Shown here: positions 9,726 to 21,052 of the stretch, in pieces
How the letters are laid out: each line of letters begins with the position of its first letter
How positions within the stretch are numbered: position 1 is the first letter of the stretch
Assembly: GCA_026874595.1 (NCBI GenBank)
Contig: CM049311.1
Coordinates: 54,005,676 to 54,069,675 of the forward strand
DNA from: Sipunculus nudus
Lineage: Eukaryota > Annelida > Sipuncula > Golfingiida > Sipunculidae
Length of the DNA stretch: 64,000 nt
Reading direction: 5' to 3'
The notes under the pieces: model-generated
Seen by the model: the letters and a program-made list of their open reading frames with translations, nothing else
Databases searched by the model: none
Told to the model about the DNA's origin: nothing
Position numbers and translations under genes: made by a program

Positions 9726-12129
9726 GGCCATGCAGATATTACAGTATTGTGATAATGGTGTGTTTATTAATACAACCATAATCCCGGGTAATGATGGCCT
9801 CTCATAAAGAGAGACTATGGGCCCTTGTTATTAATGGTGCTGATACATAAAATAGAATCTTCAAACTGGCAACAAAGCATGGAAGAATATTACAGAAACT
9901 CCACCAGAAAAGGAAGATGAACCGGGATATCAAAAGAAGGAAAAGATCAAACAACTTGCCGCCGGGGGCTATAGCTATTTGTTCAGCACCCCAGGACAAA
10001 CAAAATAGAATAAAGAGCTTCGGAAACAACAGTAAAACCACAACGAGGCAATGATGGCGCCATTTAGGCGGGAGTTTGCACCCCCTTGAACGTAGATTAG
10101 CAGACGATTTACTGGGTGTGTATAATCTGTAGAAGCACTCTTTGGACAACTAAGGCAAGCCAATGGCTGTAGTCGTGATATTACGGCCATAGCGAGGCAA
10201 AAAGAGCTGAAAGCTGGCGGAAGCAGTTCTATCGTCTGATTCCGGTTAATCCTGTCCGATACCTCTGAATAACTAACATCAAAGGCTGGGCACATATGCC
10301 GCCTATTGTCAGACAGATATAAACTCCTCCTTGACTCTAAGGATGCCGGTAAAGAAGAGGGAATTGATCTTTTTATACATGGACCTCTTCAAGGTGATCT
10401 ATGGGCCTTGTAGTAATCCTTCAGTGCAGACCGTCGGGCCTTATAAGAGGAAGCACACAGACTCGGTTAAATCGGAGATTATTTGAAAAGCTCCTCGCAC
10501 CTTGATGCCAGAACTATAAAGTTGTCAGCTTGTCAGCTCAAAGCGTTAAAATGTAATATCAAAGACCCGGAAAGACATCCTGTGCCCCAAGTCGCTCCAC
10601 AAGAAAGGCTGACCGTCTTTGGCAAAAACCTCCAGTTTAGAGCGTCTGATCCTGTGTTTCTCAGTGTTGTAGGTACAGTAGATAACCTTATTTGCACCGT
10701 TTTTGTTTGGTTTGGAATAAGAATATACCTCATTTTAAACAAATTCAAGCACATTAGCAGTGGATAAGTTTTATTGATAATAAGATTTTAAGCTGTTATT
10801 TTGGGGAAAAAATTCTTGATACGAACAAAATCCATAGACCATATATTAATCATTAAGTGCAACACCTATAATAAATTTTAAAAATTTTCTTTTACCTTAA
10901 TTGCGATGTCTATTTTTTTAAGTCTGTATATTTTTCAAATAAATAAAATTAGGACCTGCATGTCCAACGTGAAAAGGCACCAGTGGGTGAAAGGTCGTGA
11001 TTTTCACCTCAGGAAGAGTCGTGGATATAGATACAGACAATGGATTGAGGGTTTTTTAAAACCGTTATCACACAATTCGCGTGTCGAACACGATTTCTCC
11101 AATAACGAATTCAACATACGGAATTCGATACACTTTGTGTTCACACTGAACCAAAAAAGGGCATTCTGCCGCATTCAGTATCAGACTCGATAAAGTATTT
11201 GCTTCACTCTCCCTATTCGCTAATATAGTGCGTACGCGTAGATATATATCCTCTTGTATATGCTTTGTGAAAACGGTATTCGAATCATATGAATTGAAAA
11301 CATACACTGCATGCTAGATCATAACATTGGTCCTGCACTTATATGTACTTATATATATATATATTGATCGTAAAGAAAATGCCCGTATACTTATATTTGG
11401 TGGCTCCGCATTCTTGTTCATTGTAAGACTGTCAGTGTAGATGTCATTTGATTCGCCGTAAAATCAAATCGTTTCTTGAAGACGCCGTTTTTTTAACTAT
11501 TATCAGATCTAAATGTTATCGATACATCAACAGTTCGGATGTTTTAATAAAGATGCACACAAATGAGTAAGGTAAAATTAAAGATGAAACATCATAGGAA
11601 ATGATCAATGTGTATAGGATTTCATTTGCACTTAATTTCAATTTAAGGGAAACTCTAGCGGAGAAAGAAGCAATCCTGCATTTTTATTGCACGCCTATAC
11701 ATATATACGTTTCCCGGTGCACATATATAAGCATTCCAATATCCTTGCCAAGAAAGCTTGCTTTTTGGCCAAGCGTTTATAACCCTGGACCCCCGTGCTG
11801 GTTCGATGGCCCATTCGTCGTGCATTCTCACCCCGTCTTTATGGTTTGGACCTCTCTTTTAACAAAACCCTGGATCACCCCTCGTATAGTTGTAAATGTT
11901 ACGGTAAAAGCTGCCATGATGACCAACTAAGCAGACTCCTGGACGATTTCATGTTTCTTTTTATGTTAATCTGCAGAATCTGCTATACAGGAGGACGCTT
12001 TATACTACGAAAACCTTCAAAATAGACGGCAGCACTGTCGAAGCAAGTGGAACCTTGTAATTTGCCTTCTTCATTATTAAACTTTTTCATTAATTTGACA
12101 AAGATCGTACAAACAGTCGCATTAACTAA
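9726..12129. other. Anonymous intronic sequence
   Basis: No gene was recognised. Open frames up to 115 codons occur on both strands and overlap each other, with no recognisable domain. A short AT run is at 11350-11364. Confidence 0.35.
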
Positions 12130-12325
12130 TGCGGATTAATCTCCGTGGCTTATATTGTAGCAATCTATAATCTGTAATAGTATAAGTGGAGGAAACCAGA
12201 GGACTCGGAGAAAACTACCGACCTTGGGCGGGCTACCGTGCAGCCCACTCTAACAGTCAGGCAGGGAATCGAACCCAGGTTGAGTGGCTATAGTTGAGAC
12301 AGCCAAGCGTGTTACAACTCCACAT
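12130..12325 (-). mobile_element. tRNA-derived SINE (minus orientation)
   Basis: On the minus strand, an A-box-like AGTTGTAACACGC (12319-12307) is followed about 30 nt later by a near-perfect RNA polymerase III B box, GGGTTCGATTCCC (12276-12264). A body containing GTAGTTTTCTCCGAGTCC TC and GGTTTCCTCC (12218-12188) comes next. Promoter head plus such a body is a SINE pattern. The 3' end is uncertain: the AT-rich stretch near 12130-12180 may be the tail. It lies in notum intron 1, co-oriented with the gene. Confidence 0.65.
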
Positions 12326-12570
12326 GCATAATCTGCATAGAAATGACATGCTGAGAAGAAAATGACTTTGGATGATGGCAGTAACTTGTAGCGTTATATC
12401 CCTCGGTCATTATCTTAAACTTTGGTTTCAGTCAGGCGGAACAATGTAAGTGCATGCTCATTGCGATATCCAAGTTCTTAACATATTAAGTGAACAAAGG
12501 ATAGTAAATGGCCTGTAACTTGTCTAGTGATTACCGTATTTGACGTAATAGGCGCCCCTCCCGTAATAAG

Positions 12571-12592
12571 CCCCCCCCCCCCCCCCCCCCCC
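12571..12592. repeat. C22 homopolymer
   Basis: A run of 22 C just inside the left terminus of the 1.93-kb element. It interrupts the GCGCCCC part of the inverted repeat, so it probably grew by slippage from that C-rich end. Confidence 0.95.
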
Positions 12593-12921
12593 ATCGGATT
12601 TGGGAGATCACTTTATGAAACTAAAGGATGAGCCATCCTAACCTCACTTTTCTTCCTAACCAATATAACACAGGACAACGTAATGTTTTCATTTCTCCCC
12701 GACAAGCTAAAAAGTTACCACCAGTTTTTATTCAATCTCCGTTAAGCTTTATCATCTAATATAATAATAATATTAGTTACACATAACAGAATCAGTGGTC
12801 AAGTGTATCATAGATAACACTGAATGACGGTGTCCGTGAAGGCAGACCCTGCAGGTGGCCATGCTGATCGGGTGACCTGAATTCATGTGGATGTATTATG
12901 CAATGAAATATATATTACTTA

Positions 12922-13015
12922 CCGTATTTGCTCGTGTACAGGACGATAAATTTTATCCTAAAATATTGGCAAAGAAGGGCGGCCGTCTTATACACTGGTA
13001 AAAGTTTCTCAGCGT
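12922..13015. mobile_element. Second terminal-repeat-like sequence nested in the 1.93-kb element
   Basis: TACCGTATTTGCTCGTGTAC followed by AGGACGATAAATTTTATCC and, at 12980, GGCCGTCTTATACACTGG. It resembles the outer terminus in its first 11 bases (TACCGTATTTG) and then diverges. No matching right end was found, so it may be a truncated second element. Confidence 0.35.
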
Positions 13016-15040
13016 CCTCAGGGCCGCCAAGGATAATTTACGGCAATTTGAATTATTCCGTCGGCCGAACTTGACGCCGTAAATATCAGTGATCATGTCC
13101 GTATGGTGGTAATATACACTCAAGAAAGAACATTACAATGCTTTGTTTTTGTTTGAATTTATCGTTTATACATCACATTTCCATTTGCACATAGTTAAAT
13201 AATTGGTAAGAAAAGGTTTGCCCTTGCCGCATTGACACAGGGATTTTAACCGAATCAATAATGACAGTAGAGCCAGTGAATTTACGCGACCGCGGACGGA
13301 ATTGCGGAATTGACAGACCAAAACGGAATTCCCAATCCTGATAATATATAAGTTTTAATGTATTTTTTGCCAAAAAATATCTTGGCAATTCACTTGAAAC
13401 ATGTACACAGTGATATAATTGTCGATGCCGCTGACAGCGTGCAGGGCTTACCCGTGTACTCAAGATCCCAGTGCCCTGGGTTAATCTGTGTGTATAAAGC
13501 GCTCGCGCAAGGGATGCTGGGAACTTGCCTAACCAAGTGTCATCCAGTAGCACGTAATATGCATGTTAAAACAAGGATGGTTTTTTCATATGGTGTCGTA
13601 TTTACTGCGTAAAATGTTCACGAGTCCAGTGAATGTGGACGCTGTCAGCTGGCTTGCACACTGACATACACGGAGACTCGCTCATGGTACTTCAATTACA
13701 AGACAACCAGTAGCGCATTATAATTATATATAAGAAGCGGCCTTTCCCCAGGTGACAATGTTTGTCAAGCTTGTATTATTGGGCTACGTCGAGAAATGAA
13801 TGTATTATAACGGGTCAACAAAGTTCAAGAAAGGGACCGTGTTTCCGCGGGATATAAATATGACAAATTTCCTAACAATTTTTAAACAAAACCCCGGATT
13901 TGGTTCGTATACGCACTGAAGTAAATATAATACGCTGGAGCCTGAGGGCCAGTATTTCAGTTTTTTTTTAAAATTTTGCATGTAATATCAAGCACAATGA
14001 AAGACAAAAAAAGACAATTATTGTCGATGCCATTCCATGTCATTAATCGGCTCAGCTGTCAAAGGTATTTGCGCACGGTGACTGACATAATCGGGGTACC
14101 GATGTCCCTTATTATTTTTTTCATCATTCAAATAAATACTGTTTTACACATTTTTATATGAACATTTTATATATTCTGCTACCTTATTAGGCGTTGACTT
14201 TTATAAAAGCGTTCATTTATTATCATCCTTATTTTTCCTCTTCACCTGCAAAGGAAGTCTCGAACTGTAGTCATTCAGACAATTCTCTCATGCAACACAA
14301 AATAAAATCGTCTACAAATCGGTATCACCTGGATTACACAAGCATTGTTAAATGATCATTGATTTTTTTCTGAATAGTCCTGAATGTGCTGTGAAGTCAA
14401 ACACGTGTAATTTGGAAAAAAAATAATTTTGAGAGCGCCCGGGGCGCTTATTACGTCGAATACGGTAGGCCAAGGTCACTGAAAAGGACTGGGTAATCTT
14501 GAAACCAAATTGAAAGAATTAGGTGACATTGGTTTTAGAAGATCTCGGTAGTGGGGACGGCATCATTACCTATGACCTAGAAAATTGGATCTGTCATTGG
14601 AATTGAGTGGAGTCTGTGTGTCCCAAACATAAACCTACGATTTAATATGGATGACTAATTTAAATTCACATATACTTAAGAAATCGCGTCAATATGGAAC
14701 GATGTCATACGTACATATAAACCATTATTACAAGGTCTATATAATGGACTTGGTACAAACCAGCCAAATGGTTCGTCAGATATCACATTATCAGAGATAA
14801 GGTATTTACCAGGGATGACCTGGATTGGTTCCTAAAGTCAACTTTAGAAGGTTAGTCACTCAAATTAGCAAGAGTCTTCGATTCCAAAATATAGATATTT
14901 CATATACCAAATATGAATGAAATCAGTCGAAACTGTTCTTTAATGCTCGAATCAACAAACGGTATAGGATGTACAACGCAAATATATATACTGGGTCCCC
15001 AGATGCGCACTAAGGTTGACATTAATTATATTAGTGATGT

Positions 15041-15178
15041 AGGACTGAGTCTGGACTTGGGCTCGACTCCGAATTCGAGTCCACTCTGACTAAGATTCAG
15101 TCTCTGAATTGGACTCGATTGTCCCGCACTCGAACTTGCACTCGGACTCTGAGATAAGAACTCGAGAAATCTGGTCAA
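15041..15178. repeat. GACTCGAGTC-rich cryptic repeat
   Basis: Repeated short words GGACTC, GACTCGA, TCGAGTC and CTCGGACTC occur in both orientations over about 135 bases. Related words recur at 16371-16390 (GACTCGGACTTGG), beyond the pogo-like element. Confidence 0.5.
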
Positions 15179-15303
15179 TTCTAGCAGGATAGAAACTATG
15201 TCATGGACGTGACATTTTCCTTTGATGATAATAAAGACGTATTTATACACTGACTTTAACCGAACTATTTTCGGAATATTAGAAGAAATTACACAGTATT
15301 AGC

Positions 15304-15346
15304 ATAAATATATATATATATATTTATGTGTGTGTATGTGTGTTAA
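15304..15346. repeat. (AT)n/(GT)n microsatellite
   Basis: About 9 AT units followed by an interrupted GT tract. Confidence 0.85.
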
Positions 15347-15394
15347 GGTATACGAAACCGAAAAGTAAAAAGTCATGAACTATATATTTAAATA

Positions 15395-16322
15395 CAGTGA
15401 AACCTCGTTGTGTCGAACTCGTTTAAGTCGAATTCCCGCATGTGTCGAAGTCGAACGTGGGTTCCCTGCAAAAAAAGAGTTAAACCTTTCTAATTTAACT
15501 CCGCTTGTGTCAAAGTCGGATGTGTCGAAAACCGGATGTGTCAAGGTGTTATGTTGGTCCCCAGCTAATATTTCTATCGCTTATCTCGAAGTCATGATTG
15601 GGTAACAGTTGTGCACGGCCCGTCATTCGTGATTGGGCTGTGATGATCAGTCATAATTAATAAATACCGACCAGGCTCTTGCTCATCAAGCGCGATGGAT
15701 CTGTCGACTCAAGGTCTTGCCGCTTTAATGTTTGGACAACAGTTATGCACGGTCCAACAATCATACCCTGGCCGCGATGACTAGTTACACAATTAATACC
15801 GGCAAGGATCTTACTCATCACGCGCGGTAGCTGACACACCTAGTCGGTTGTTTACTTGTTTGGCCAATTATAGTCACTCATGAACATGCCTTTTTTCTTT
15901 CGCCGACAAAGCATCAATGAGAAGTTATTGATAAACCAAACATTATCCAATCCTTACCTTTGATGTGTCTAGGATAAAGTTGAACTGAAAATGATCTGAG
16001 CCAATCATTTATCGATTTGTGTGATTTTATATACGTTCATGTTTGTGCTCTTATTGCACTTTCTTGATTAACCTAATACTAATTTTGGTGGTACTTGTGT
16101 GTTTTTTATTATTAAGAAAAAATGTATATAAAATTTGTGTTGTTCGTTCATGAAAACATTTGTGAGAACTATATGATATAGGCCTTATACATGTGCAGTA
16201 TTTATCGATTATAATCGAGGCTGAAGAAGGTTGAATATAATGAACATCGGTTGTCTCGAACTCAGGTTGTGTCGAAGTAAATTCACCAGTCCCTTCGACT
16301 TTGACACAACGAGGTTTCACTG
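15395..16322. mobile_element. Non-autonomous pogo/Tigger-like element (928 bp)
   Basis: The left terminus CAGTGAAACCTCGTTGTGTC is mirrored at the right end by GACACAACGAGGTTTCACTG, a perfect 20-base inverted repeat. Subterminal TCGAA words repeat inside both ends. Termini of the form CAGT.AAACCTCGTT...TCGAA are typical of pogo/Tigger-like elements, which duplicate TA. The left flank is TA (15393-15394) but the right flank reads TC, so the duplication is decayed by one base. No transposase frame was recognised. Confidence 0.75.
15603..15835. repeat. Two direct repeats inside the pogo-like element
   Basis: ACAGTTGTGCACGGCCCG at 15606 and ACAGTTATGCACGGTCCA at 15738 each start a copy of about 95-130 bases. 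Both copies share CAATTAATACCG- or TAAATACCGACC-like middles and end near TCATCACGCGCGG or TCATCAAGCGCGATGG. Confidence 0.55.
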
Positions 16323-18940
16323 TCATTAAAATTTATCTGAAAATATATGTAACATTATTTGTAATAAAACTTTGACTCGGACTTGGTTCTTAGTATTGGC
16401 TCTTTCTCAATCTGTAACAGCCCTTTTTATGTAGAACTGCTTGTTAAAAATCTATAATTCCATGAACAATATTCTACATATAGATGTAGAGCCCAAAGAT
16501 TTGCCTCAAAATTTGGTAATTTTTTACCTATATTTGACCTTTAAGACATTAAAATTATGAATTAAAATACAAGTGAAAAAATGCATTGTGTTTGATTGAT
16601 CGGCGATGGATAATTAAAATAAACATGAATATGCTGACATGGTCAAACAAATGTAATGTCTAGTTTGCCTTTTTTACCGGCAGGAACGGAAGTGTGCATC
16701 ATTTTAGCCCCACATTACAAAACTGACTGGGCAGTGAAGACAGGGGCCATGCTCGTCCGCCAGGGCGTCTCTTGGTTAAGCCAGTTACACCTGGATGGTA
16801 TCGATATTAACAGTAATCCTGTGTCCTGAAGACTGAGTGTTAACAGAGCAAGAGAGGAACAGCAATCAGTGAAAGACAACCCTTAGCTTGGCGGGCCGTG
16901 TCTGTGGGGTCGCTGTGAACTAACGGGTATATCAGGGGTTGATAAAGCCTAGATCTGAAGAAACGCCGGCACGGATCAGGTGTCGGGGATGTTTATAAAT
17001 GCGCCAAGATGAGGGTAGTGGCGGCCCACAGCGGTAAACTTCAAAGCCGGCCGTTATTTGACACACATGAGAAGGGAAAGCGGCAAGAAAGTGTGGTTCG
17101 CAGGTGTATACGAATCAAATAGCGACAGACGCGGCGACCTGCGAGCTGCTTCCTGGTTCAGCTTTAATTACCACTACTAAAAACAAAAGGAGAACAAGAA
17201 CAGGTACCTGATTCACGCCGCTCACACCTGTGAAACTCCCGTGGCCGAAACCTTTACAGTTGTATTACATTGTTACCTTTATAGATGTAAGAATTACAGG
17301 CGTGTAGCTAATTACAGGCGTTACTCGGATTACGGTTATGTTGGCTTTGAAGCAATTCTTCCGTTCGTAATGAATTGGTTAGACCTCTGGGAGTTATTAT
17401 AGCTCCGTGGGGGCCCTCTGATTCATCATCAGTCAGCCGTGATTTGACATTCCGGAATGAACACCATGAACCTCTGGACAGTGGAGAAATACACTCCCGT
17501 TAAAATTTATAGAACATTTACAGTTACTGATGTTAATATTTGAAATGGTTTTGGCAATTATCCGGTTAAAGGTGTTTTAATTTTTAATTATTAATAATTG
17601 GCTTTTCTACTTGTTCCGGCCTGTATTACTGTTAAATAAAACGAGAAGAACTGTAAGCTGTTACAGGAAGCTGTTACTGGAAGGTATTTTGCCTGCCTTA
17701 CTCTACGGATCACATCAATACAGTAGCCACGACATATGTGTAGGGTACTTAAGATTCAAATAACTTTTAAAATAAGAAGTCAATAACTGAATTAAAATAA
17801 TTCTAACATGCTCATTATTATATATACCCAGTTCTCACGATTCTAGCCATTGGGATCGAGCGATAGCCAAGACTAGACATAGCAATTGACAACATTATAG
17901 AACAGCATTTGATAAAAAATAAAGGTCCAGTCGAGTTTTCTTTATTTTGAACAAAGTCAAACCTAATGTCGAATCCACAATTAAGTTCCCGGTAAGTGAA
18001 ATGGTTAAATGACCAAGTTGGGTAATCAGTCAGGTGTATTGTGTTAATTACTTTCATTTGTGTGTGCATGGTGAACCTATCACCTGTTAATTATATGTTA
18101 AACATATTTAACTGCCACTAGTTTGATCAGTGTAGCAGTATATCCAATTATCAGGAATTTATGATATCCTTGATATATACTGATGCTGAAAATCTCGTTA
18201 CACTAGCATGTTTCTCTTACGGGTCTAGATTTTATTGTGCATGTACAAAACCTATGCTTGGAGGTGTTGGTTCGAATATGACAATGACAGATTTCATCAT
18301 ACATACTCTCAACCAGAGTAATGAAATATTAAAATGGAAACATTCGAGAATCATCCCTTTTTTTAATGCGGAGGGATCAAACCTTACCACTTGACGAAGA
18401 TGATCACGTGATTTGGACTGGACTGGACTGTGTGTATTAAATTCACGGTCGGTAGTCCCAGGATGAACAGATTTTATATTGGTATTTGAACCATATATAC
18501 ACGTTTATCCCGGTTATAAAAAGACACTGACACATCAACAGAAACAGAACTGGGAAGTGTAGAAGTCAAACTAACTGAGAGAAGAAGAAACAATGTACAA
18601 CCAGAAAACATTACAAGCCATTGAAAACAACATTTAAAAACTCAAAAACATAAATATATATAATGTCTTAACTTACTGAGCCGAGATTTGAATTCAAAAT
18701 TTAATTAAATAAGTGTATCTGTCTATAGTAAATTTTCCACAACATCACTCACTACGGTAATCATAACATTGAATCTACACAAGTGAGGAAGTATAATACT
18801 TCGCACATAAAAGAACTATACTATATTGCGAAAAGAAACTTTTACACCTTGCTCTAATCCTCTTAATAAACATGCATTCACTGTATAAACTAAACATATT
18901 TTTACCTAAAATATTTGAACGCAAACATAAGTAAGTTGGA
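16323..18940. other. Anonymous intronic sequence; unique GC-richer block 16680-17480
   Basis: No repeat structure and no exon was recognised. The block 16680-17480 is compositionally complex and non-repetitive, with TTTAATTA, CACCTG and two AATTACAGGCG copies (17291, 17312). It is the most enhancer-like stretch of notum intron 1, but this is an impression from composition only. Confidence 0.25.
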
Positions 18941-18945
18941 CTTAC

Positions 18946-19214
18946 CCGGCCTGGGAGCCGTCATTACAGGTGACGGAGGTATTAGTGATGTACCTGAGAC
19001 GGAGCTCTTGTCGGTCCCCGCCGGCACAGTTCTGTAACGCCCGGGCCAGGTTGCTCAGCTTCTGTAACATTTCGTTTCTGTTACCAAGTTTGTCCAGTTC
19101 TTGTAAGTTCAGCGTGATTTCAGGTTCAGTGGACATTTTAGTTGGAGAACACACCACAAGACTAATAAATGCCGAACAAAACAAGGCAGGAATGGCGCTC
19201 AGTGACAGTGTCAT
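18946..19214 (-). CDS. notum: notum, coding exon 1 (signal peptide and first Notum-domain Cys)
   Basis: Palmitoleoyl-protein carboxylesterases of the Notum family remove the lipid from Wnt and so shut off signalling outside the cell. The exon gives 89 complete residues plus two bases of Gly-90. Residues 1-22 form a hydrophobic signal peptide (MTLSLSAIPALF onward). Residues 60-90 contain ALQNC, ELRLRYITNTSVTCNDGSQAG-type sequence: Asn-78 is in an NTS sequon and CNDGS is the family hallmark. Human Notum has the same order, a Cys, then LRLHL, NTSVTCNDGSPAGYY. The start is firm because an in-frame TAA lies at 19226-19224, only three codons upstream of the ATG. The exon ends at GG/GTAAGT. It continues at 9160-9108. 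Members I know are about 480-650 residues, so roughly a fifth of the protein is in this window. The open frame runs to 18942 only because it reads into the donor (GGG TAA). Confidence 0.92.
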
Positions 19215-19714
19215 GATTAAAAGTTAAACGTTTTATCTCTTGTCACGTGAGCAGCTCAGGCCAACTCATAAGTCCAGGTAAATCACACCGACTGTGGTCT
19301 TCAGCCAGAGGCTTACAATGTCCGGTTCTCTGGCCATTATTCTTTTGAAGAATCGTTTGAGAACAAATATTTCGTCAAATAAATAACGGCAGATATCCGC
19401 TGGGTCCTTTACGGACTTAAAAAAAAACAAGCGTATTTAACGTGCTGTGCAATAGTACTTTTACATTTTCAGCTTCTCCACTCGGCAGAAATGACAAATT
19501 TTCTTCTTGTTGGTTAAAAAAAGCAATCACGTGAAAAGAAGTTTCTTCTATTTTCCGCCAAAGGAAGGCATTGAAGATAAAGAAGTAACTTGGGGAACGT
19601 CATGATTGCTGTAACCTGAGCCGCCTCCTGCACCGTACCCTTACGTTTATTTCTTGTGATGTACCTCAATCAATGCAGCTCTTTCACTCAGATCCGCAGC
19701 CCTGGGCGTCGGTC
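19215..19714 (-). promoter_or_regulatory. Probable 5'UTR part of the notum exon, with splice acceptor at 19714
   Basis: On the minus strand a long pyrimidine tract (GCCTCTCTCTCTTTTC, then TCTCAACTTTCAG) ends at 19715. It is an excellent acceptor, 500 nt before the Notum ATG and with no better exon border between. The simplest reading is an upstream non-coding first exon at higher coordinates spliced here. No start site, TATA or first exon was identified. Confidence 0.4.
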
Positions 19715-19739
19715 CTGAAAGTTGAGAGAAAAGAGAGAG

Positions 19740-20334
19740 AGGCATAAATTTATATGCATGTCTAAGCCCTTTACTGGCCACACCGAGTCGCCGCTTTGAG
19801 CTCAGTGATCACCTACTGCGCGGTTCACCGTTGCCAATTTGCACTTCAGCCAGCATGCCCTTTGCTTAAGATGTCTCCACCTACCGGGCGCACTAACAAA
19901 CTAACCGGCATGTCTTCAAAGCTGTAGCCGATGACAGTTCCTGATAGGCGCGCCATTATTTGGTGCAGGAATCAGTTATATTGAGGGGTGTCTGTACAAT
20001 ATGTCAGTAAGACTTTAATATGAGAGCAACTTCAAAGCGACCGGAGATCCGGGGAGCCATAGAGTAAGGAACCCCCAAGCCGATTTGAGGATGGCATCCT
20101 TTCTAAGCTGAAGGAAACAATTAGGCGTTGTATGGAACTTGGCGAGTTTAGGGCCGCCTTGTGGTTGGAATCAACGCGCAGTGGGATGCCAATAGAACGG
20201 TGTATGCTGCATCAAAATTAAGCTCTCATCTTTTTCCCTCGGTATAGTCACTGGTGTACACTCCTGCATAACACGCAGTTACTGCTGATTGTAAATCACA
20301 CATACAAACAGACGGACCAGAAGTTACTCGATAC
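19740..20334. other. Anonymous GC-richer sequence upstream of notum
   Basis: Non-repetitive sequence with CpG-bearing words, upstream of the candidate acceptor. It would be intron or promoter-proximal DNA. No exon was recognised. Confidence 0.35.
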
Positions 20335-20880
20335 GTACGTTAGCCGCTACTGACTGTTGCTCAGTTGCTGCTGGTCGTGGCTTAGGTACTTTTGACTATT
20401 TTAGATACCATGGTATTAATGACAGCTCCTGATAATTTTTAGGTGGTATTAACTGTGTTTTATTTACCATTGATAGTATCCGTTGGTGGTGGTGACCGAT
20501 GGGCTATTTGCTAAATAGTACTAATATTTTCTAGGTTTCCTTAAATGTATTCTATGGGCTACCAAATGTATTTTAGGAGCGACTGATCATATTCACGATG
20601 CCACCAAGTAAAGGAAAAGGACGGCATTCAAAATGCTACCAACTATATGCTATGTGGCTCTGGTTAATTTAGAACGGCTACTGTACTCAAAGGTGTCACT
20701 ATAGATGTTTCCAAGGTGCTATTGATTGTTTTCTAAGCAGTACTCGCTGTATACCAACTACTACCAACTCTATCCTAGATGCTTGCAGAGTGAATTTTAA
20801 GGAATAACTGCATGTATTCTGTGTGCTACACACTGCGTGCTAGATGCTACCGACTGTATTCTAGTTTAGATGCATTAATA
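20335..20880. repeat. Degenerate tandem repeat, about 22-bp period
   Basis: Recurring phrases such as GCTACTGACTGTTGCTCAG, GTGCTATTGATTGTTTTCTA and GATGCTACCGACTGTATTC (followed by TAG) suggest a very old minisatellite with a core TGCTAC.GACTGT.TTCTAG. Copies are too diverged to count by eye. Confidence 0.4.
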
Positions 20881-21052
20881 TGCAATGGAAATTAAAAAAG
20901 GACACAGAGCTTATGGTTCTAAAATCTGAAATTGAACTGTCAGCGTGTCATAAGGGGTTTGTTAACATGGAAGTTTGAATATAGTTATCCATATCTGAGC
21001 TTCTCCCATTCTCATGCGTATCTAACTCGAGCAAGCGTCATGTGATAATCGA

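Larger units (their letters stand above)
12534..14465. mobile_element. 1.93-kb DNA transposon, terminal inverted repeats, TA target duplication
   Basis: The left end starts TA/CCGTATTTGACGTAATA and the right end finishes TTACGTCGAATACGG/TA. The two termini are reverse complements over about 25 bases (GCGCCCC also matches), with one substitution visible in the first 17. TA flanks both ends (12532-12533 and 14466-14467). The interior holds no recognisable transposase, only overlapping frames up to 126 codons at 13173-13612, so it is probably non-autonomous or decayed. TA duplication suggests the Tc1/mariner/pogo side of the DDE elements, but the family is not resolved. Confidence 0.7.
9161..18945 (-). 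other. notum intron 1 (9785 nt)
   Basis: Borders are GG/GTAAGT at 18945 and TTTCAG/G at 9161. It is a phase-2 intron: two bases of a Gly codon lie before it and one after. It hosts a SINE, two terminal-inverted-repeat elements and anonymous sequence, listed separately. Large first introns of signalling genes often carry enhancers, but that is a general expectation and not something shown here. Confidence 0.8.

Noticed and set aside
13173-13612. Overlapping frames inside the 1.93-kb element as a transposase
   Set aside because: No DDE, helix-turn-helix or other transposase motif seen, and the two strands are open over the same stretch.
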